Counted from the stretch's first letter, positions 1-9,336 are shown. The stretch: 64,000 bases of DNA from a bacterium HR17 (GCA_002898575.1 BEHT01000007.1:1-64000); one strand, 5' to 3'. Notes: a model not told the origin generated them from the letters alone. Program-made: numbers and translations.

Positions 1-1
1 T

Positions 2-1327
2 ATCCCCAGCATGGGAGGGTGGTTGTTTGACTTAAGCCCGTTTTTCCCGAACCGACCCCTCAACGCCATTGGTTGGACGCCCATAACTTTGTTGCCTTTT
101 GGCGTCGGCTTGGGTTTCTTGATGCCCGTTGACTTGACACTTTCCTGCTGGGTCTTTTACCTCGTCTGGAAGATTGAACGAGTTCTCGCTGCAATGACGG
201 GATGGTGGGGACTGCCACGATTTCCTTACGCTGAAGAGCAACAATTTGGCGCTTACGCTTGTTGGGCACTGTTGGCGTTGTTGCCGAAGTTGAAAGAAGG
301 TGCGCAATCGTTAAAGCAGACATGGGCGCAAGTTAAAGCACGGGCGAGTGCCAGAACGAGTGGCGAAATGAAAAGGCAAGATCTGATGGGAAAGCGAGTG
401 AACGAAAGTGAGTGCGCAAAAGTAAGTGACCATACCGCAACCTTGATCAACAGGTCACTAACCCATAGTCCTCAAACGAAGTGGGCACTCGGTTTCTTCA
501 TGTGCTTTCTCGTCTTGACACTGCTATGTGTGTGGCAAGGGATGAGTTGGTGGCTGGCAGTTTTGTTTTTTGCGGGTTATTTCTTAGTTGCTGTGGGCAT
601 CACTCGCATTCGCGCTCAATTGGGTTCACCTGTGCACGATTTGCACTTTGCAGGACCTGACCGAATGCTGCTTTTCGTTTTGGGCAGCAAAAACCTGTCA
701 ATTCGCGACCTTTGCTTCTTGACAATTTTTGGCGGCTTCAACCGCGCCTACCGAGGTCACCCAATGCCACACATGTTGGAAGGCATGTGGCTGGAAAGGC
801 AGTTACGAAACATGGAGCAAAGAGCACCAAATTCGGAGAAGAGTGAACCGAAAGTTGCCACAAGGGCAAGCGTGCTCGGTTGGTTGCTCGGTTACGGATT
901 TGGTGTTTGGGCGCTGTTGAGGGCGTCCTTTCAATTTGGTGGGCGACCTTGGTATGGGATGGAAGTTTTTCGGCAACTGGACACTTACCGCTTTTCACCG
1001 ACAAATTTTGGTTGGGCATCGCTTTTTGCCATCCTCTGGGGCGGTGCTCAAACGGTGTTTCTGTCAACTTTGCACAACCGTTTCAACTTCCCGCTCCACC
1101 CCGCAGGTTTTGTCGTCTCAGGGAGTTGGAGCATGAACCTGTTTTGGGTCTCGCTATCGGTGGCATGGCTGTTGAAGGCATCCATCATCCGTTGGGGCGG
1201 GTTAGCGATGCATCGGCGAGCGACGCCCTTTTTCATCGGCTTGGTCATCGGCGATTACCTGGTAGGCAGCATTTGGTCGCTGTGGGGTTGCTGGCAAAAA
1301 CGCCCTGCCTACAACTTTTTGCCGTAG
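2..1327 (+). CDS. DUF6785-like polytopic membrane protein, 5'-truncated
   Basis: The reading frame is open to the left edge of the window, so the first ATG (base 11) is probably internal and the N-terminal part of the gene lies outside. What is visible is about 440 residues with repeated hydrophobic segments (around residues 20-55, 157-200, 290-310, 340-360, 375-395 and 405-425) and short polar loops, so this is an integral membrane protein. The loop motif HDLHFAGPDRMLLFVLG followed by FGGFNRAYRGHPMPHMLEG resembles the large DUF6785/DUF6784 family that is abundant in Armatimonadota and Planctomycetota genomes. The family's function is unknown to me. A degenerate fragment of the N-terminal half of the same family lies near 50.2-50.4 kb. 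Confidence 0.6.
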   Translation: MPSMGGWLFDLSPFFPNRPLNAIGWTPITLLPFGVGLGFLMPVDLTLSCWVFYLVWKIERVLAAMTGWWGLPRFPYAEEQQFGAYACWALLALLPKLKEGAQSLKQTWAQVKARASARTSGEMKRQDLMGKRVNESECAKVSDHTATLINRSLTHSPQTKWALGFFMCFLVLTLLCVWQGMSWWLAVLFFAGYFLVAVGITRIRAQLGSPVHDLHFAGPDRMLLFVLGSKNLSIRDLCFLTIFGGFNRAYRGHPMPHMLEGMWLERQLRNMEQRAPNSEKSEPKVATRASVLGWLLGYGFGVWALLRASFQFGGRPWYGMEVFRQLDTYRFSPTNFGWASLFAILWGGAQTVFLSTLHNRFNFPLHPAGFVVSGSWSMNLFWVSLSVAWLLKASIIRWGGLAMHRRATPFFIGLVIGDYLVGSIWSLWGCWQKRPAYNFLP

Positions 1328-1366
1328 CTTTTTGCCGTAGCGAACGGAGCCCCCTGACCGCTGCTT

Positions 1367-1627
1367 TTACACGGAAACCAATTCGCCGTCCTGACTCTCC
1401 AGATCAATGCGCCAAAGGTGTTCGGGCACCATGCCGTGCTGTTTTTGAAATTCATCTAAGGACTCACGGCTTGGGGCGTTGAAGAGGCAGACCAAGACCC
1501 CCGCCACGATGCCGGCGTAGGCTTTTTCACACCGCACTTCGCCCGGTTGCATTAGCGTCGCCACCAATTCCTGCAACTGCCGACGCGTCAAACACGCTGT
1601 CGCGTAAACTGCCAAATACTTAGGCAT
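1367..1627 (-). CDS. small DUF4242-like ferredoxin-fold protein
   Basis: An 86-residue soluble protein with no signal peptide. The layout (MPKYLAVYATACLTRRQLQEL, then a central strand, then VLVCLFNAPSRESLDEFQKQH and a C-terminal PEHLWRIDLE) resembles DUF4242-type nickel-binding-like small proteins. In these, the phrase on a strand is followed by an APS..e.l..... helix. The start ATG is preceded by a purine-rich AAGGGGTAAGGG stretch. It follows the methyltransferase and prepilin peptidase genes on the same strand, with about 90 bp to the methyltransferase stop, so it could be the last gene of that unit. The biochemical role is not deducible; the family assignment is by pattern only. Confidence 0.55.
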   Translation of the reverse strand: MPKYLAVYATACLTRRQLQELVATLMQPGEVRCEKAYAGIVAGVLVCLFNAPSRESLDEFQKQHGMVPEHLWRIDLESQDGELVSV

Positions 1628-1720
1628 GTTCCCTTACCCCTTTGCGGTCGGTGAGTGAAGGTCGGTTTCATCAGCAAAAATATAACGCCTGTATCGGAAT
1701 GGCGCTTTTCATCGCAACGG

Positions 1721-2467
1721 TTAACGCTGGCGGACGGCTTGGATGAGCATGCGGGGATGGTGTAAGCGCAAATCTGCCCCGAGAAATGTCCCGAAGGCGT
1801 TGGTCAGTTGAAACCCGTTGGCGCTCAGCAACGACGCAAACTCCGTCGGCGTGTAAACGCGGTAGGTGAAGGCAAACTGCCATGGAGATTGATCAGGGCG
1901 ATGCACCGTCCACTCTTCTAGCACGCGCCCCGTCAGCGCGTCCCATTCGCGCGTGATGAAGCAAATAGCGTCGTCGGTTAAGCGCTCCCAATCGCGTTCC
2001 TGCCAGTGACGCACGATGCCGTCCCGATGGGGCAACTCGGCGACAAGCCGACCCTCAGGTTTGAGGATGCGGGACAACTCTGCGAGCAATTGCGCGTCTT
2101 CGCGTTCGTTCCCTGTCAGTCCGAAACGGTTGCCCAAAATCATCGCGGCGTCAAAAGTCGCATCGTCAAAAGGCAGGGTCGTGATGGGGCTGACGCTGAA
2201 GTAGGCGGTGACGCCAGCCTTTTCGTTGTGGGCGCGGGCGACGCGCACCAAGTCTAAGCAAGGGTCGACGCCGACGACTTGGTAGCCCCACATCGCCAAC
2301 TCATGGGCGTGCCAACCTGCCCCGCAAAAGGGCATGAGCACCGATGCCCCGACGGGTAAATACAGCAACCGTCGCGCAAACTCAATTTGTTCGGCGGCTT
2401 CGCTTTCATCCGCAACCCAATGGTAGCCGTGAGCGAAAAGGTCATGCCGGCCTGACACAGATGCCAT
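1721..2467 (-). CDS. class I SAM-dependent methyltransferase
   Basis: A 248-residue soluble protein with the Rossmann-like methyltransferase core. Motif I is at about residues 38-60 (VLMPFCGAGWHAHELAMWG), followed by the acidic VVGVDPCLDLV that should hold the SAM ribose. Next comes the PFDDATFDAAMILGNRFG motif IV region and an LKPEGRLVAELPH strand typical of the Methyltransf_11/25 group. The substrate is unknown. Its start lies 18 bp downstream of the prepilin peptidase stop on the same strand, with a GAAGGGAG ribosome site, so the two are probably co-transcribed. That context does not by itself establish a role in pilin maturation. Confidence 0.8.
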   Translation of the reverse strand: MASVSGRHDLFAHGYHWVADESEAAEQIEFARRLLYLPVGASVLMPFCGAGWHAHELAMWGYQVVGVDPCLDLVRVARAHNEKAGVTAYFSVSPITTLPFDDATFDAAMILGNRFGLTGNEREDAQLLAELSRILKPEGRLVAELPHRDGIVRHWQERDWERLTDDAICFITREWDALTGRVLEEWTVHRPDQSPWQFAFTYRVYTPTEFASLLSANGFQLTNAFGTFLGADLRLHHPRMLIQAVRQR

Positions 2468-2485
2468 GTCGTTCGCTCCCTTCGT

Positions 2486-3274
2486 TTAGCGCAAGCCATA
2501 GAGGCGCAACGCCAACTCAGTGACTTCGCGGGGATAGAGCAACACGATGCCCGCAGCGACCGCCAACGCGGGTCCAAACGGCATGTAACCCGTTAGCCCT
2601 CGTCGTTGGACAATTCCCATCGCGACGCCCAAGAGTGCACCGATGAAGACACTGAGCAAAAAGAAGGGCAGCAAAGTCCAAGTGAGCCCTAAATGCGTCC
2701 CGACGGCGGCTGCAATTTTGACATCGCCAAAGCCCATTGCTTCGCGCCGAAACATCCAGCGCCCCAATGTCCCGATGAGCCAGATCACGCTTGCCCCGAC
2801 GACGGCGCCTGCCACACTGGATTGCACCATTTGCGATGGCGTATCGGCAAGAAAACTTTTGACGATGCCCAGAAATGCCAACACCCAAATGGCTTCATCG
2901 GGCACGAGAAAAAATTCCCAGTCCACTGCGGCGATGATGAGCAACGCTGCTAATGCCGACGCCACCAACGCGGCATAAATACTGACATCGTAGCGGGCGA
3001 CGGCAGCGATGAAAAGCAACGCCGTCGTCAGTTCTACGACGAAATAGCGGGGGCTGATGGGCGTCTTGCAGTAACGGCACTTACCCACCAGCCAAAGGTA
3101 ACTGAGCAGTGGAACTAAGTCGGCGACACGCAAGAAAGTTCCACAGTGCGGGCAATGGGACGGCGGGCGGACAATGGACAACCGACGGGGCAACCGGTAG
3201 ATACAGACATTGACGAAACTGCCGACGGCTGCCCCGAACAAAAAGGCAAACACCATCGCCAGCGTCTTCGGCAT
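2486..3274 (-). CDS. pilD: type IV prepilin peptidase / N-methyltransferase (A24A)
   Basis: A 262-residue polytopic inner-membrane aspartic protease that cleaves type IV prepilin leader peptides and, in this family, methylates the new N-terminus. The N-terminal cytoplasmic domain has the zinc-type pair CPHC (residues about 41-44) and CRYC (about 66-69). One catalytic aspartate is expected at VDWEFFLVPDE (about residues 116-126), the other in the conserved GFGDVK motif (about 181-186). Eight or so hydrophobic helices follow the family plan. It fits with the four prepilin-like genes at 7.6-15 kb and the two GspF-type genes at 33.6-35.9 kb. It is transcribed divergently from the THUMP methyltransferase gene. 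Confidence 0.93.
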   Translation of the reverse strand: MPKTLAMVFAFLFGAAVGSFVNVCIYRLPRRLSIVRPPSHCPHCGTFLRVADLVPLLSYLWLVGKCRYCKTPISPRYFVVELTTALLFIAAVARYDVSIYAALVASALAALLIIAAVDWEFFLVPDEAIWVLAFLGIVKSFLADTPSQMVQSSVAGAVVGASVIWLIGTLGRWMFRREAMGFGDVKIAAAVGTHLGLTWTLLPFFLLSVFIGALLGVAMGIVQRRGLTGYMPFGPALAVAAGIVLLYPREVTELALRLYGLR

Positions 3275-3388
3275 CGTGATCCCCCGCTTCCTGTTTTATG
3301 CCGTCACAATTTTATCGGTGTTCAGGTGTTTGCCTGCCTACAAACTTCGGATGGTGATGTGCAAGGACATGCTTCTAAAGACGGTGAT

Positions 3389-4573
3389 ATGCCCATGGTC
3401 AAAGGGCTGTTCACGACGCCGCGCGGCGTTGAGGACCTCGTTGTCCGCGAGTTGCGAGGGTTAGGCGTTGATGCCCACCCCCGCCTGTTCGGGTTAGAAG
3501 GGTGGGTGTGGGGCTTTGTGGATGACCCGCTTGCCCTCGCGCAAGCGTGCTATCGGGCGCGGACGATTTTTCGGGGCATGCTCGTCTTGGCGGAAGGGGA
3601 AGTCCGTCGCACGCAGGACGGGTTGCAGGACATCTATGAACTCGTCAAGAGCGTGGACTGGACGGAATGGCTGCCGCCAGAAGCGACTTTTTGCGTCCGC
3701 TCCACGCGCAACGGGCGTCACGCTTACCAATCGCCCGACATCGAGCGCATCGGTGGGCAGGCGGTTATTGACCGCGTTATGGCGCAAACGAGGCATCGCC
3801 AACGGGTGCGATTAACCCGTCCCGATGTCTCAGTGCGCGTGGATGTGACAGGCGAACGGTGCGTCGTCGGGATTGATTTCGTCGGTGAGGAGGCGTTGCA
3901 TCGGCGCAACTATCGCGTTTACGACCATCCCGCTGCCATCAACGCCGTGCTGGCGGCGGCGATGGTGTTGGCGTCGGAGTGGCGCCCCGAAGAACAACTG
4001 GTTGACCCGATGTGCGGGAGCGGGACGATTGTGATTGAGGCGGCGTTGCTTGCCCGCCGAGTGCCTGTCGGGTTTTTCCGCAAGGCGTCGTTCGCTTTCC
4101 ACACTTTGCCCCGTTTTGCGGGCGTCAACTTTGACGACCTGATGCTGCAGTGGGACACCGTTGCCGATTGGACGGTGCAGGCGAAACTGTTTGGCTCGGA
4201 CATTTCGCCTAAGCATTTGCGCGGCGCCCAACAAAACGCGGAGCGGGCGCTCGTCACTGATACGACGCAATGGCGAGTATTGGATGTCGCCGATTTGCCC
4301 CAAGTATTTGTGAAGGGCAGCGTGCAGGTCATCGTCACCAACCCACCCTTTGGGGTGCGCAGTGGGTCACCGCAACGCGCCCGTGAAGCCCATCGGCAAC
4401 TAATGGCGGGTGCTGACGCCGTGCTCAGCGATGACGGGCGGCTGGTCGTCATCACCCATCACCCCGAATGGCTGGAAACGATGGCGCCCGTCGTCGGCTT
4501 GACAGTTACCCAGCGTTATGAAGTCCTGCACGGCGATTTGCCCGCTGCCATCCTTGTAATGCGCCGACAATGA
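3389..4573 (+). CDS. THUMP-domain class I RNA methyltransferase (TrmN/RlmL-like)
   Basis: A 394-residue predicted tRNA or rRNA guanine-N2 methyltransferase. The N-terminal THUMP region (MVKGLFTTPRGVEDLVVREL to about residue 165) is followed by a Rossmann methyltransferase domain with LVDPMCGSGTIVIEAAL (motif I) and VIVTNPPFGVRSG (motif IV, the NPPF/Y signature of base-N methylation). The open frame extends upstream to 3146, but that extension overlaps the divergent prepilin peptidase and looks non-coding. I therefore place the start at ATG 3389, or possibly 3395. Whether the target is tRNA position 6 or 23S rRNA cannot be decided from sequence alone. Confidence 0.85.
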   Translation: MPMVKGLFTTPRGVEDLVVRELRGLGVDAHPRLFGLEGWVWGFVDDPLALAQACYRARTIFRGMLVLAEGEVRRTQDGLQDIYELVKSVDWTEWLPPEATFCVRSTRNGRHAYQSPDIERIGGQAVIDRVMAQTRHRQRVRLTRPDVSVRVDVTGERCVVGIDFVGEEALHRRNYRVYDHPAAINAVLAAAMVLASEWRPEEQLVDPMCGSGTIVIEAALLARRVPVGFFRKASFAFHTLPRFAGVNFDDLMLQWDTVADWTVQAKLFGSDISPKHLRGAQQNAERALVTDTTQWRVLDVADLPQVFVKGSVQVIVTNPPFGVRSGSPQRAREAHRQLMAGADAVLSDDGRLVVITHHPEWLETMAPVVGLTVTQRYEVLHGDLPAAILVMRRQ

Positions 4574-4588
4574 ACGGAGGTGTTGACG

Positions 4589-5386
4589 GTGACTGACCTT
4601 GAAGCGCTGACAGGCATCGTTCGCCGCGCGGGTGAATTGGCACTCACCTACTATGGGCGGGTCATCCCGTCGGAGAAACCTGACCACTCGTTTGTGACCG
4701 AAGCGGACAAAGCGGTGGAAGCCTTTCTGCGGGAGCAACTGGCGCGCGCGTTTCCCGGTGTGGAAGTGTTGGGCGAGGAAGTGGAGCGAGGCGTTCGCAC
4801 TGAAGTGGCGTGGGTCGTTGACCCGATTGACGGGACGGCGAATTTCGTGGCGGGTGTGCCCATTTGGGCGGTGTGCGTCGGGTTGATGGAACAAGGCATT
4901 CCAGTGATGGGCGTCGTTTACTATCCCGCCTTCGGTGAACTTTATGCGGCGCAGCAGGGCAAAGGCGCATGGCTCAACGGGCGGCACATTCACGCCCGCA
5001 CCGATGATGTGCTGCGGCGCGACGATTTGTTGGGCTTGAGCACGCTGAGCATCAAACGGATGCGGGTGGAACTTCCCTGCAAAGTGCGGAGTTTGGGGAC
5101 AGCCGTGGCGTGTTTCACCTTCGTCGCCAAGGGCTCGTTCGTCGGCGGCGTGCTGACAGACAACCGTGTTTGGGACATCGCTGCGGGATGGGTCATCGCA
5201 AAGGAAGCAGGGGCGACGGTCGTTCACTTGCTCACGGGCGAACCGATAGAGCGGTTGCCATTGACCCGCGACCAGTTGCCACCCCAGTTAGTTTCCCCAA
5301 TTCAATTTGTAGAGCGGTTGCGGGCAGGTATTCGGGTGCAAAATAAGGCACTTGAAGCGGGTGCGTGCGAGCATATTGCACCTTAA
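4589..5386 (+). CDS. inositol-monophosphatase family phosphatase
   Basis: A 265-residue cytosolic Mg-dependent sugar or inositol phosphatase. The family's metal-binding signatures are present: GEEVERG (first Glu), VVDPIDGTANFVAG (the DPIDGT box) and DNRVWDIAAGWVIAKEAGA (the WDxAAG box). The length is normal for the SuhB/IMPase family. The substrate could be inositol-1-phosphate, histidinol phosphate or another sugar phosphate. The ribosome site ACGGAGG (4574-4580) is 8 nt from GTG 4589, which I prefer over the upstream GTG at 4580 that lies inside it. The gene follows the THUMP methyltransferase by 15 nt and is probably co-transcribed. Confidence 0.88.
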   Translation: MTDLEALTGIVRRAGELALTYYGRVIPSEKPDHSFVTEADKAVEAFLREQLARAFPGVEVLGEEVERGVRTEVAWVVDPIDGTANFVAGVPIWAVCVGLMEQGIPVMGVVYYPAFGELYAAQQGKGAWLNGRHIHARTDDVLRRDDLLGLSTLSIKRMRVELPCKVRSLGTAVACFTFVAKGSFVGGVLTDNRVWDIAAGWVIAKEAGATVVHLLTGEPIERLPLTRDQLPPQLVSPIQFVERLRAGIRVQNKALEAGACEHIAP

Positions 5387-5387
5387 C

Positions 5388-5428
5388 GAAAAAAACCGAC
5401 GGGCGCATCGGAACGATGCGCCCGTCGG
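5388..5428 (-). terminator. intrinsic terminator of the LTxxQ-protein gene
   Basis: A perfect 15-bp inverted repeat (5396-5410 and 5414-5428) with a 3-nt loop. On the minus strand it is followed by a run of seven T. It lies 29 bp past the stop of the minus-strand gene at 5457-6131 and directly abuts the stop of the convergent phosphatase gene. Read on the plus strand the T-tract is missing, so it mainly serves the minus-strand transcript. Confidence 0.85.
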
Positions 5429-5456
5429 CAGTGATGCGGATGTCAGTCAGTCACGG

Positions 5457-6131
5457 TCAAATGCGGGAGCGTTGTTGGCGGTTGCCCAAGCGGGCGCCGC
5501 CAAAGCCGCCTTCAAACTTGAAGGGCGGTCCGACCAACTCTTGCCACTTCTTCTTTTGCTCGGCGGTCAGCAACTTTTCAATCTCACTGTCCACCCAGCG
5601 GCGGATTTCCTGCATCTTTTGGAAGGCGGCTTGGCGGTCACCCTGTCCTTGCTGGAAAACTGCCCGCCGCTTTTCCGCTGCCTGTCGCAGGATGTCGCGG
5701 ATTTTGCGTTGCTGCTCTTCGGTCACACCGATTTGCTTGGCAATGTCAGGGCGCTCCAGTGCGGTGTAACCTTCCACTTGCAAAGCGATTTGGCGCAGCC
5801 GTTTCATCTGTTGCTCGTTGAGGACGGTCGCCAGTTGCTTTTCCACTTCGCCCTGCATGGCTTGAAATTTCTGACGACGCTCTTCAGGGGGCAGGTCACG
5901 CAAGCCTCGCATCGTTTCCCGCCATTTTTCGCCCAGTTGCTCCAGTTGCTGCCGTTGCTGGTCGGTGAGTTTCAACTCCTGTTGCACTTGCGGGTTGCGC
6001 AACAAGCCGACCATGAGCATCGGACCGCCCATCCCGAACCGTCCGCCTGGTCGTCCCGCTGGCGGTTGTGCCATTGCCGGCACCAACAATGCTGCCATCA
6101 GCACGCCGACCGTCACCCAGCGTTGCACCAT
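5457..6131 (-). CDS. secreted Spy/CpxP-like LTxxQ-repeat protein
   Basis: A 224-residue protein with a clear signal peptide (MVQRWVTVGVLMAALLVPAMAQ) and a Gly/Pro-rich segment. The rest is a long helical, very Gln/Glu/Lys/Arg-rich body. It contains the LTxxQ-type repeats ELKLTDQQRQQLEQL, IGVTEEQQRKIRDIL and LLTAEQKKKW, spaced as in periplasmic Spy/CpxP-like proteins that are widespread in Planctomycetota and Armatimonadota. It probably acts in the periplasm as a chaperone-like or stress protein, but its client is unknown. A GGAGG site lies 9 nt from the ATG. It is a single gene with its own intrinsic terminator downstream. Confidence 0.75.
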   Translation of the reverse strand: MVQRWVTVGVLMAALLVPAMAQPPAGRPGGRFGMGGPMLMVGLLRNPQVQQELKLTDQQRQQLEQLGEKWRETMRGLRDLPPEERRQKFQAMQGEVEKQLATVLNEQQMKRLRQIALQVEGYTALERPDIAKQIGVTEEQQRKIRDILRQAAEKRRAVFQQGQGDRQAAFQKMQEIRRWVDSEIEKLLTAEQKKKWQELVGPPFKFEGGFGGARLGNRQQRSRI

Positions 6132-6215
6132 CGCAGATACACCTCCGTGAAAAGTGTTCCCTCGTTCAGGCAGCGCTGCCGTTTGCTTTAGACGCAGTGC
6201 CTTGACGGACGGCGA

Positions 6216-7412
6216 TCACGCTCGGACGGCGGCGATGGCGCGCTGCAGGACGGTGACGGCTTGGTCAATCTCGTCAGCGGTGACCGTCAGCGGGGGCAAA
6301 AAGCGCAGGATATGGTCACCGACGGCGTTGACCACTAAGCCAATGGGCTCAGCCGTCAAACAGGCATCGCGCACCTTCGGAGCGATAGGCTCGGTGAACT
6401 CCACCGCCACCATCAACCCCTTGCCCCGCACTTCCTTGATGGGTGCTTTCAGTTGCCGCAGATGCGCCATCAAGTAATCACCCATTCGTCGTGCGTTGTC
6501 CAGCAAATTTTCCTCGTCCAGCACATCCAACACTGCCAGCGCCGCCGCACAAGCCAGATAGTTGCCGCCAAAAGTGGACGCGTGCGTGCCTGGCTGAAAC
6601 ACTTCCGCCCATGCGGGTTGCGCCAACATCGCGCCCATCGGGAACCCACCTGCGATGCTTTTTGCCAGCGTGAAGATGTCTGGCTGAACCCCGTAGTGCT
6701 GGAAGGCGAACAACTTGCCTGTCCGTCCCATCCCCGTTTGTACTTCGTCCAAGATGAGCAACACGCCCCGCTCCCGACACAATTGCGCCACTTGGGGCAA
6801 GTAATCGTCAGGCGGCACTTTTACCCCGCTTTCGCCCTGAATGGGCTCAAGGACGACGGCGCAAGTTTGGTCAGTGATGGCGCTTTGGAGGGCGTGAAAG
6901 TCGCCGAAGGGCACGAACCGCACGCCCGGCACCAGTGGCTCAAACCCATGATGGTATTTGGGCTGTCCCGTCACTGACAGCGCCCCGAAAGTCCGTCCGT
7001 GAAAACTGTCCGTCGCTGCGACGAACTCCCATTTGCCGCCCAACTTTTCCTGCCCGACCTTCCGCGCCAACTTCAGCGCCGCTTCGTTCGCTTCCGCGCC
7101 GCTGTTGCAGAAAAAGCAGCGGTAACCCCCGCTCAGGTCGCTCAAGCGCTTCGCCAGCCGGGCTTGCAGCGGGTTGTGGAACAGGTTGCTGGTGTGCCAA
7201 AGGGTTGCTGCCTGATGCTGCAAGGCGGCGACCAGCTTGGGATGGCAATGACCCAACCCGCACACGGCAATGCCTGCCAAAAAGTCCAGATACTCCTTGC
7301 CTTCCGTGTCCCACAAGCGCGTCCCGTAGCCCCGCACAAAGGCGACGGGCAACCGAGCATAGTTGGGCGTTAAAGCGGTTTCGGCGATGTGCCGCACCTC
7401 TGCGCATTGCAT
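6216..7412 (-). CDS. argD: acetylornithine / class III aminotransferase
   Basis: A 398-residue PLP-dependent class III aminotransferase, most like acetylornithine aminotransferase of arginine biosynthesis. Visible signatures are CFFCNSGAEANEAALKLARK (substrate and PLP phosphate pocket), SFHGRTFGALSVTGQPKYH, LILDEVQTGMGRTGKLF (the Asp that binds the pyridine nitrogen) and FTLAKSIAGGFPMGAM with the Schiff-base lysine. The open frame extends to 7574, but the upstream part is low-quality. ATG 7412 has a GCAGGAGGCG ribosome site and begins at the usual place. Closely related ornithine or succinylornithine transaminases cannot be excluded, because no other arg gene is next to it. Confidence 0.88.
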   Translation of the reverse strand: MQCAEVRHIAETALTPNYARLPVAFVRGYGTRLWDTEGKEYLDFLAGIAVCGLGHCHPKLVAALQHQAATLWHTSNLFHNPLQARLAKRLSDLSGGYRCFFCNSGAEANEAALKLARKVGQEKLGGKWEFVAATDSFHGRTFGALSVTGQPKYHHGFEPLVPGVRFVPFGDFHALQSAITDQTCAVVLEPIQGESGVKVPPDDYLPQVAQLCRERGVLLILDEVQTGMGRTGKLFAFQHYGVQPDIFTLAKSIAGGFPMGAMLAQPAWAEVFQPGTHASTFGGNYLACAAALAVLDVLDEENLLDNARRMGDYLMAHLRQLKAPIKEVRGKGLMVAVEFTEPIAPKVRDACLTAEPIGLVVNAVGDHILRFLPPLTVTADEIDQAVTVLQRAIAAVRA

Positions 7413-7601
7413 GCTCTCTCGCCTCCTGCAGGCAGTGGCATAGAATTGGGGACGGACGGATTTTAACACCTGCCTGCGACGCGGCGTCGGACCCTGACAG
7501 TCAAGGGAGCAGACGACACAACAAAATGCGGCAGCTGTCAATGGTGTTGTAAAGTCAATCAAAAACTGTGGCATAACATTGGCACGGAGGCGATAAAGTC
7601 A

Positions 7602-9320
7602 ATGCTTGTCAAGTGCGGCACCCGCTGGCGACAACGGGGCATCAGCATCATAGAAGTTATCACAGCCATCGCCATCTTGTCGGTTGGCATCTGGGCGATG
7701 GTGACCTTGTTTCCGCGCGGGCAGGACATTATCCGTCGGTCGGGTGTGCGCCAACTGGCGACCCAATTGGCGCACGAAGCCATTACTGATTACCTTGCCG
7801 AGCCCGCCAAAATGCCCTTTGCCATCGTGCCCTTTGACCCCAGCCGGTTGCCGAACGCGCCCATGCTACTGGAACCCGCCATGCTGCAAGATGTCCGCCG
7901 CGCCTACAACTTTGTCTGGGGCGAACCGATAGACGACGGGCTGCCCCTCGGCGACCCGAATAAGCGCATCGGGTTAGTAGCCGTTGACTTGAACGGAGAT
8001 GGACAGGCTGATGCGTGGAGAGCCCTTTTGCAATTTTTGCCGGTTTTCGTGGGCGTAGCCGACATCAACCACGACGGTCAAGTCAACGCGCAAGACATCG
8101 TTTGGGTTTACCGGGAGGTGCGCTATCGCTTCTCCGCGCAAGACCGCAACGGCGACGGTCAGGTGAATTCCGCTGACCTGCAGGATTTTGAGTTTTACTT
8201 TGACCCGACACAACCCGACACCATTTACTTAGCGGCAGGCGTTTCACGCCGAACGGGGCAGCGCGTCTTGCGGGTCACTTACTTACGGCAAAATGGGGCG
8301 ACGCCTCTTGAACGCGATTCTCCTGTCGTGCGCGAACTGTATCTGGTAGACGACACGGTAGGGCAATTGACCTTGCGCGAGGATGCCCGCAGCGTGTTGG
8401 AAATTACCGAAGAGTTTCCGATCATGCCTGACGACGGCGCACCTTTTGAATCGGACGAATTTCAATTCATTCCTCCCGGTGTGCTCGCGTTCAGCGACCC
8501 AATGCCCCGTCCGCGCGGTTGGAGTCCGGCAGACCCTCGGTTGGGTGCCTTACGCGTGGATTATTGCATTGACGGACCTGCAGGCACCGGGCATTGGGTT
8601 GTAGAAGCTGGGGCGACCTTTGATCCCGACCCCCTTTTGCGCCAACGGATGAACCTTACCATGCAAACAACTGCCAGCGTGCTCCAAACGACGATAGGGG
8701 GGATACCAGTTAACGCCGCAGGCGGTCCGATCGTCGAAGCGGTGCTCTTTACAGCGGCGCAAGGTCAATTCGGAACGCCCGTAACACCTGCACCCGTAGC
8801 CCCTAACGCGCCGCCCAACAGCCTACCGCAGGAAGGATTGCTGTTGTTTCCGGTGCCTGCGGGCACGCTGTTAAAGGTTGCCTATCGGGCAGGGGACGAC
8901 CCCACCACACCCGTAGACGAGAGTTGGTTCTTCCAAGTCGTCAAACCGCCCACCGATTTCCAACCGTTTACACAATCTGACCAGCGTGTGCTTGACGCGT
9001 TTCCCTTTGAGCGCCTGCGGTGGTTTGGTGTCAACAACAATGTGCTGCAATTTCTTCCGGTTTTGGCGGGCTTGAATGTGCATGTCCGCTACCGCACAGC
9101 GAGCGGCGAAAGGCTCACAGAGACGAAACCGATCGCGGCTGACGGAACGGTGACGCTGAGTCGCCAGCCGGCGCTCATAGAACGGGCGATGGGCGCTTCT
9201 TTGTTGGTGCGCCTCTCTGGTGGCTCCATGTGGACACAATCGCCCCCCAAAACGAAATCGGACTATGTGGAACTGCTCGCTATTACCCCGTTGCCCCACT
9301 TCGTGCGGCGACAACCGTAA
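7602..9320 (+). CDS. prepilin-type protein with dockerin-like Ca-binding loops
   Basis: A 572-residue protein with a type III (prepilin) signal: a basic leader RWRQRG followed by ISIIEVITAIAILSVGIWAMV. Cleavage is expected after the Gly, with Glu at +5. The exported part contains at least three EF-hand/dockerin-like loops (DLNGDGQAD, DINHDGQVNAQD, DRNGDGQVNSADLQDF) at about residues 128-205. The last two are spaced as in a type I dockerin duplicate. It resembles PilV-type minor pilins at the N-terminus; the C-terminal half is unrecognised. It is the first gene of a same-strand block of prepilin-like and propeller genes. The next gene starts 16 nt after its stop. Confidence 0.75.
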   Translation: MLVKCGTRWRQRGISIIEVITAIAILSVGIWAMVTLFPRGQDIIRRSGVRQLATQLAHEAITDYLAEPAKMPFAIVPFDPSRLPNAPMLLEPAMLQDVRRAYNFVWGEPIDDGLPLGDPNKRIGLVAVDLNGDGQADAWRALLQFLPVFVGVADINHDGQVNAQDIVWVYREVRYRFSAQDRNGDGQVNSADLQDFEFYFDPTQPDTIYLAAGVSRRTGQRVLRVTYLRQNGATPLERDSPVVRELYLVDDTVGQLTLREDARSVLEITEEFPIMPDDGAPFESDEFQFIPPGVLAFSDPMPRPRGWSPADPRLGALRVDYCIDGPAGTGHWVVEAGATFDPDPLLRQRMNLTMQTTASVLQTTIGGIPVNAAGGPIVEAVLFTAAQGQFGTPVTPAPVAPNAPPNSLPQEGLLLFPVPAGTLLKVAYRAGDDPTTPVDESWFFQVVKPPTDFQPFTQSDQRVLDAFPFERLRWFGVNNNVLQFLPVLAGLNVHVRYRTASGERLTETKPIAADGTVTLSRQPALIERAMGASLLVRLSGGSMWTQSPPKTKSDYVELLAITPLPHFVRRQP

Positions 9321-9336
9321 AGGAGCGTGAAAGGCG

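Noticed and set aside
4400-5227. Long minus-strand open frame (275 codons) opposite the phosphatase gene
   Set aside because: It is antisense to clear THUMP methyltransferase and phosphatase sequence, has a His/Arg/Pro-rich composition typical of a shadow frame, and no ribosome site.
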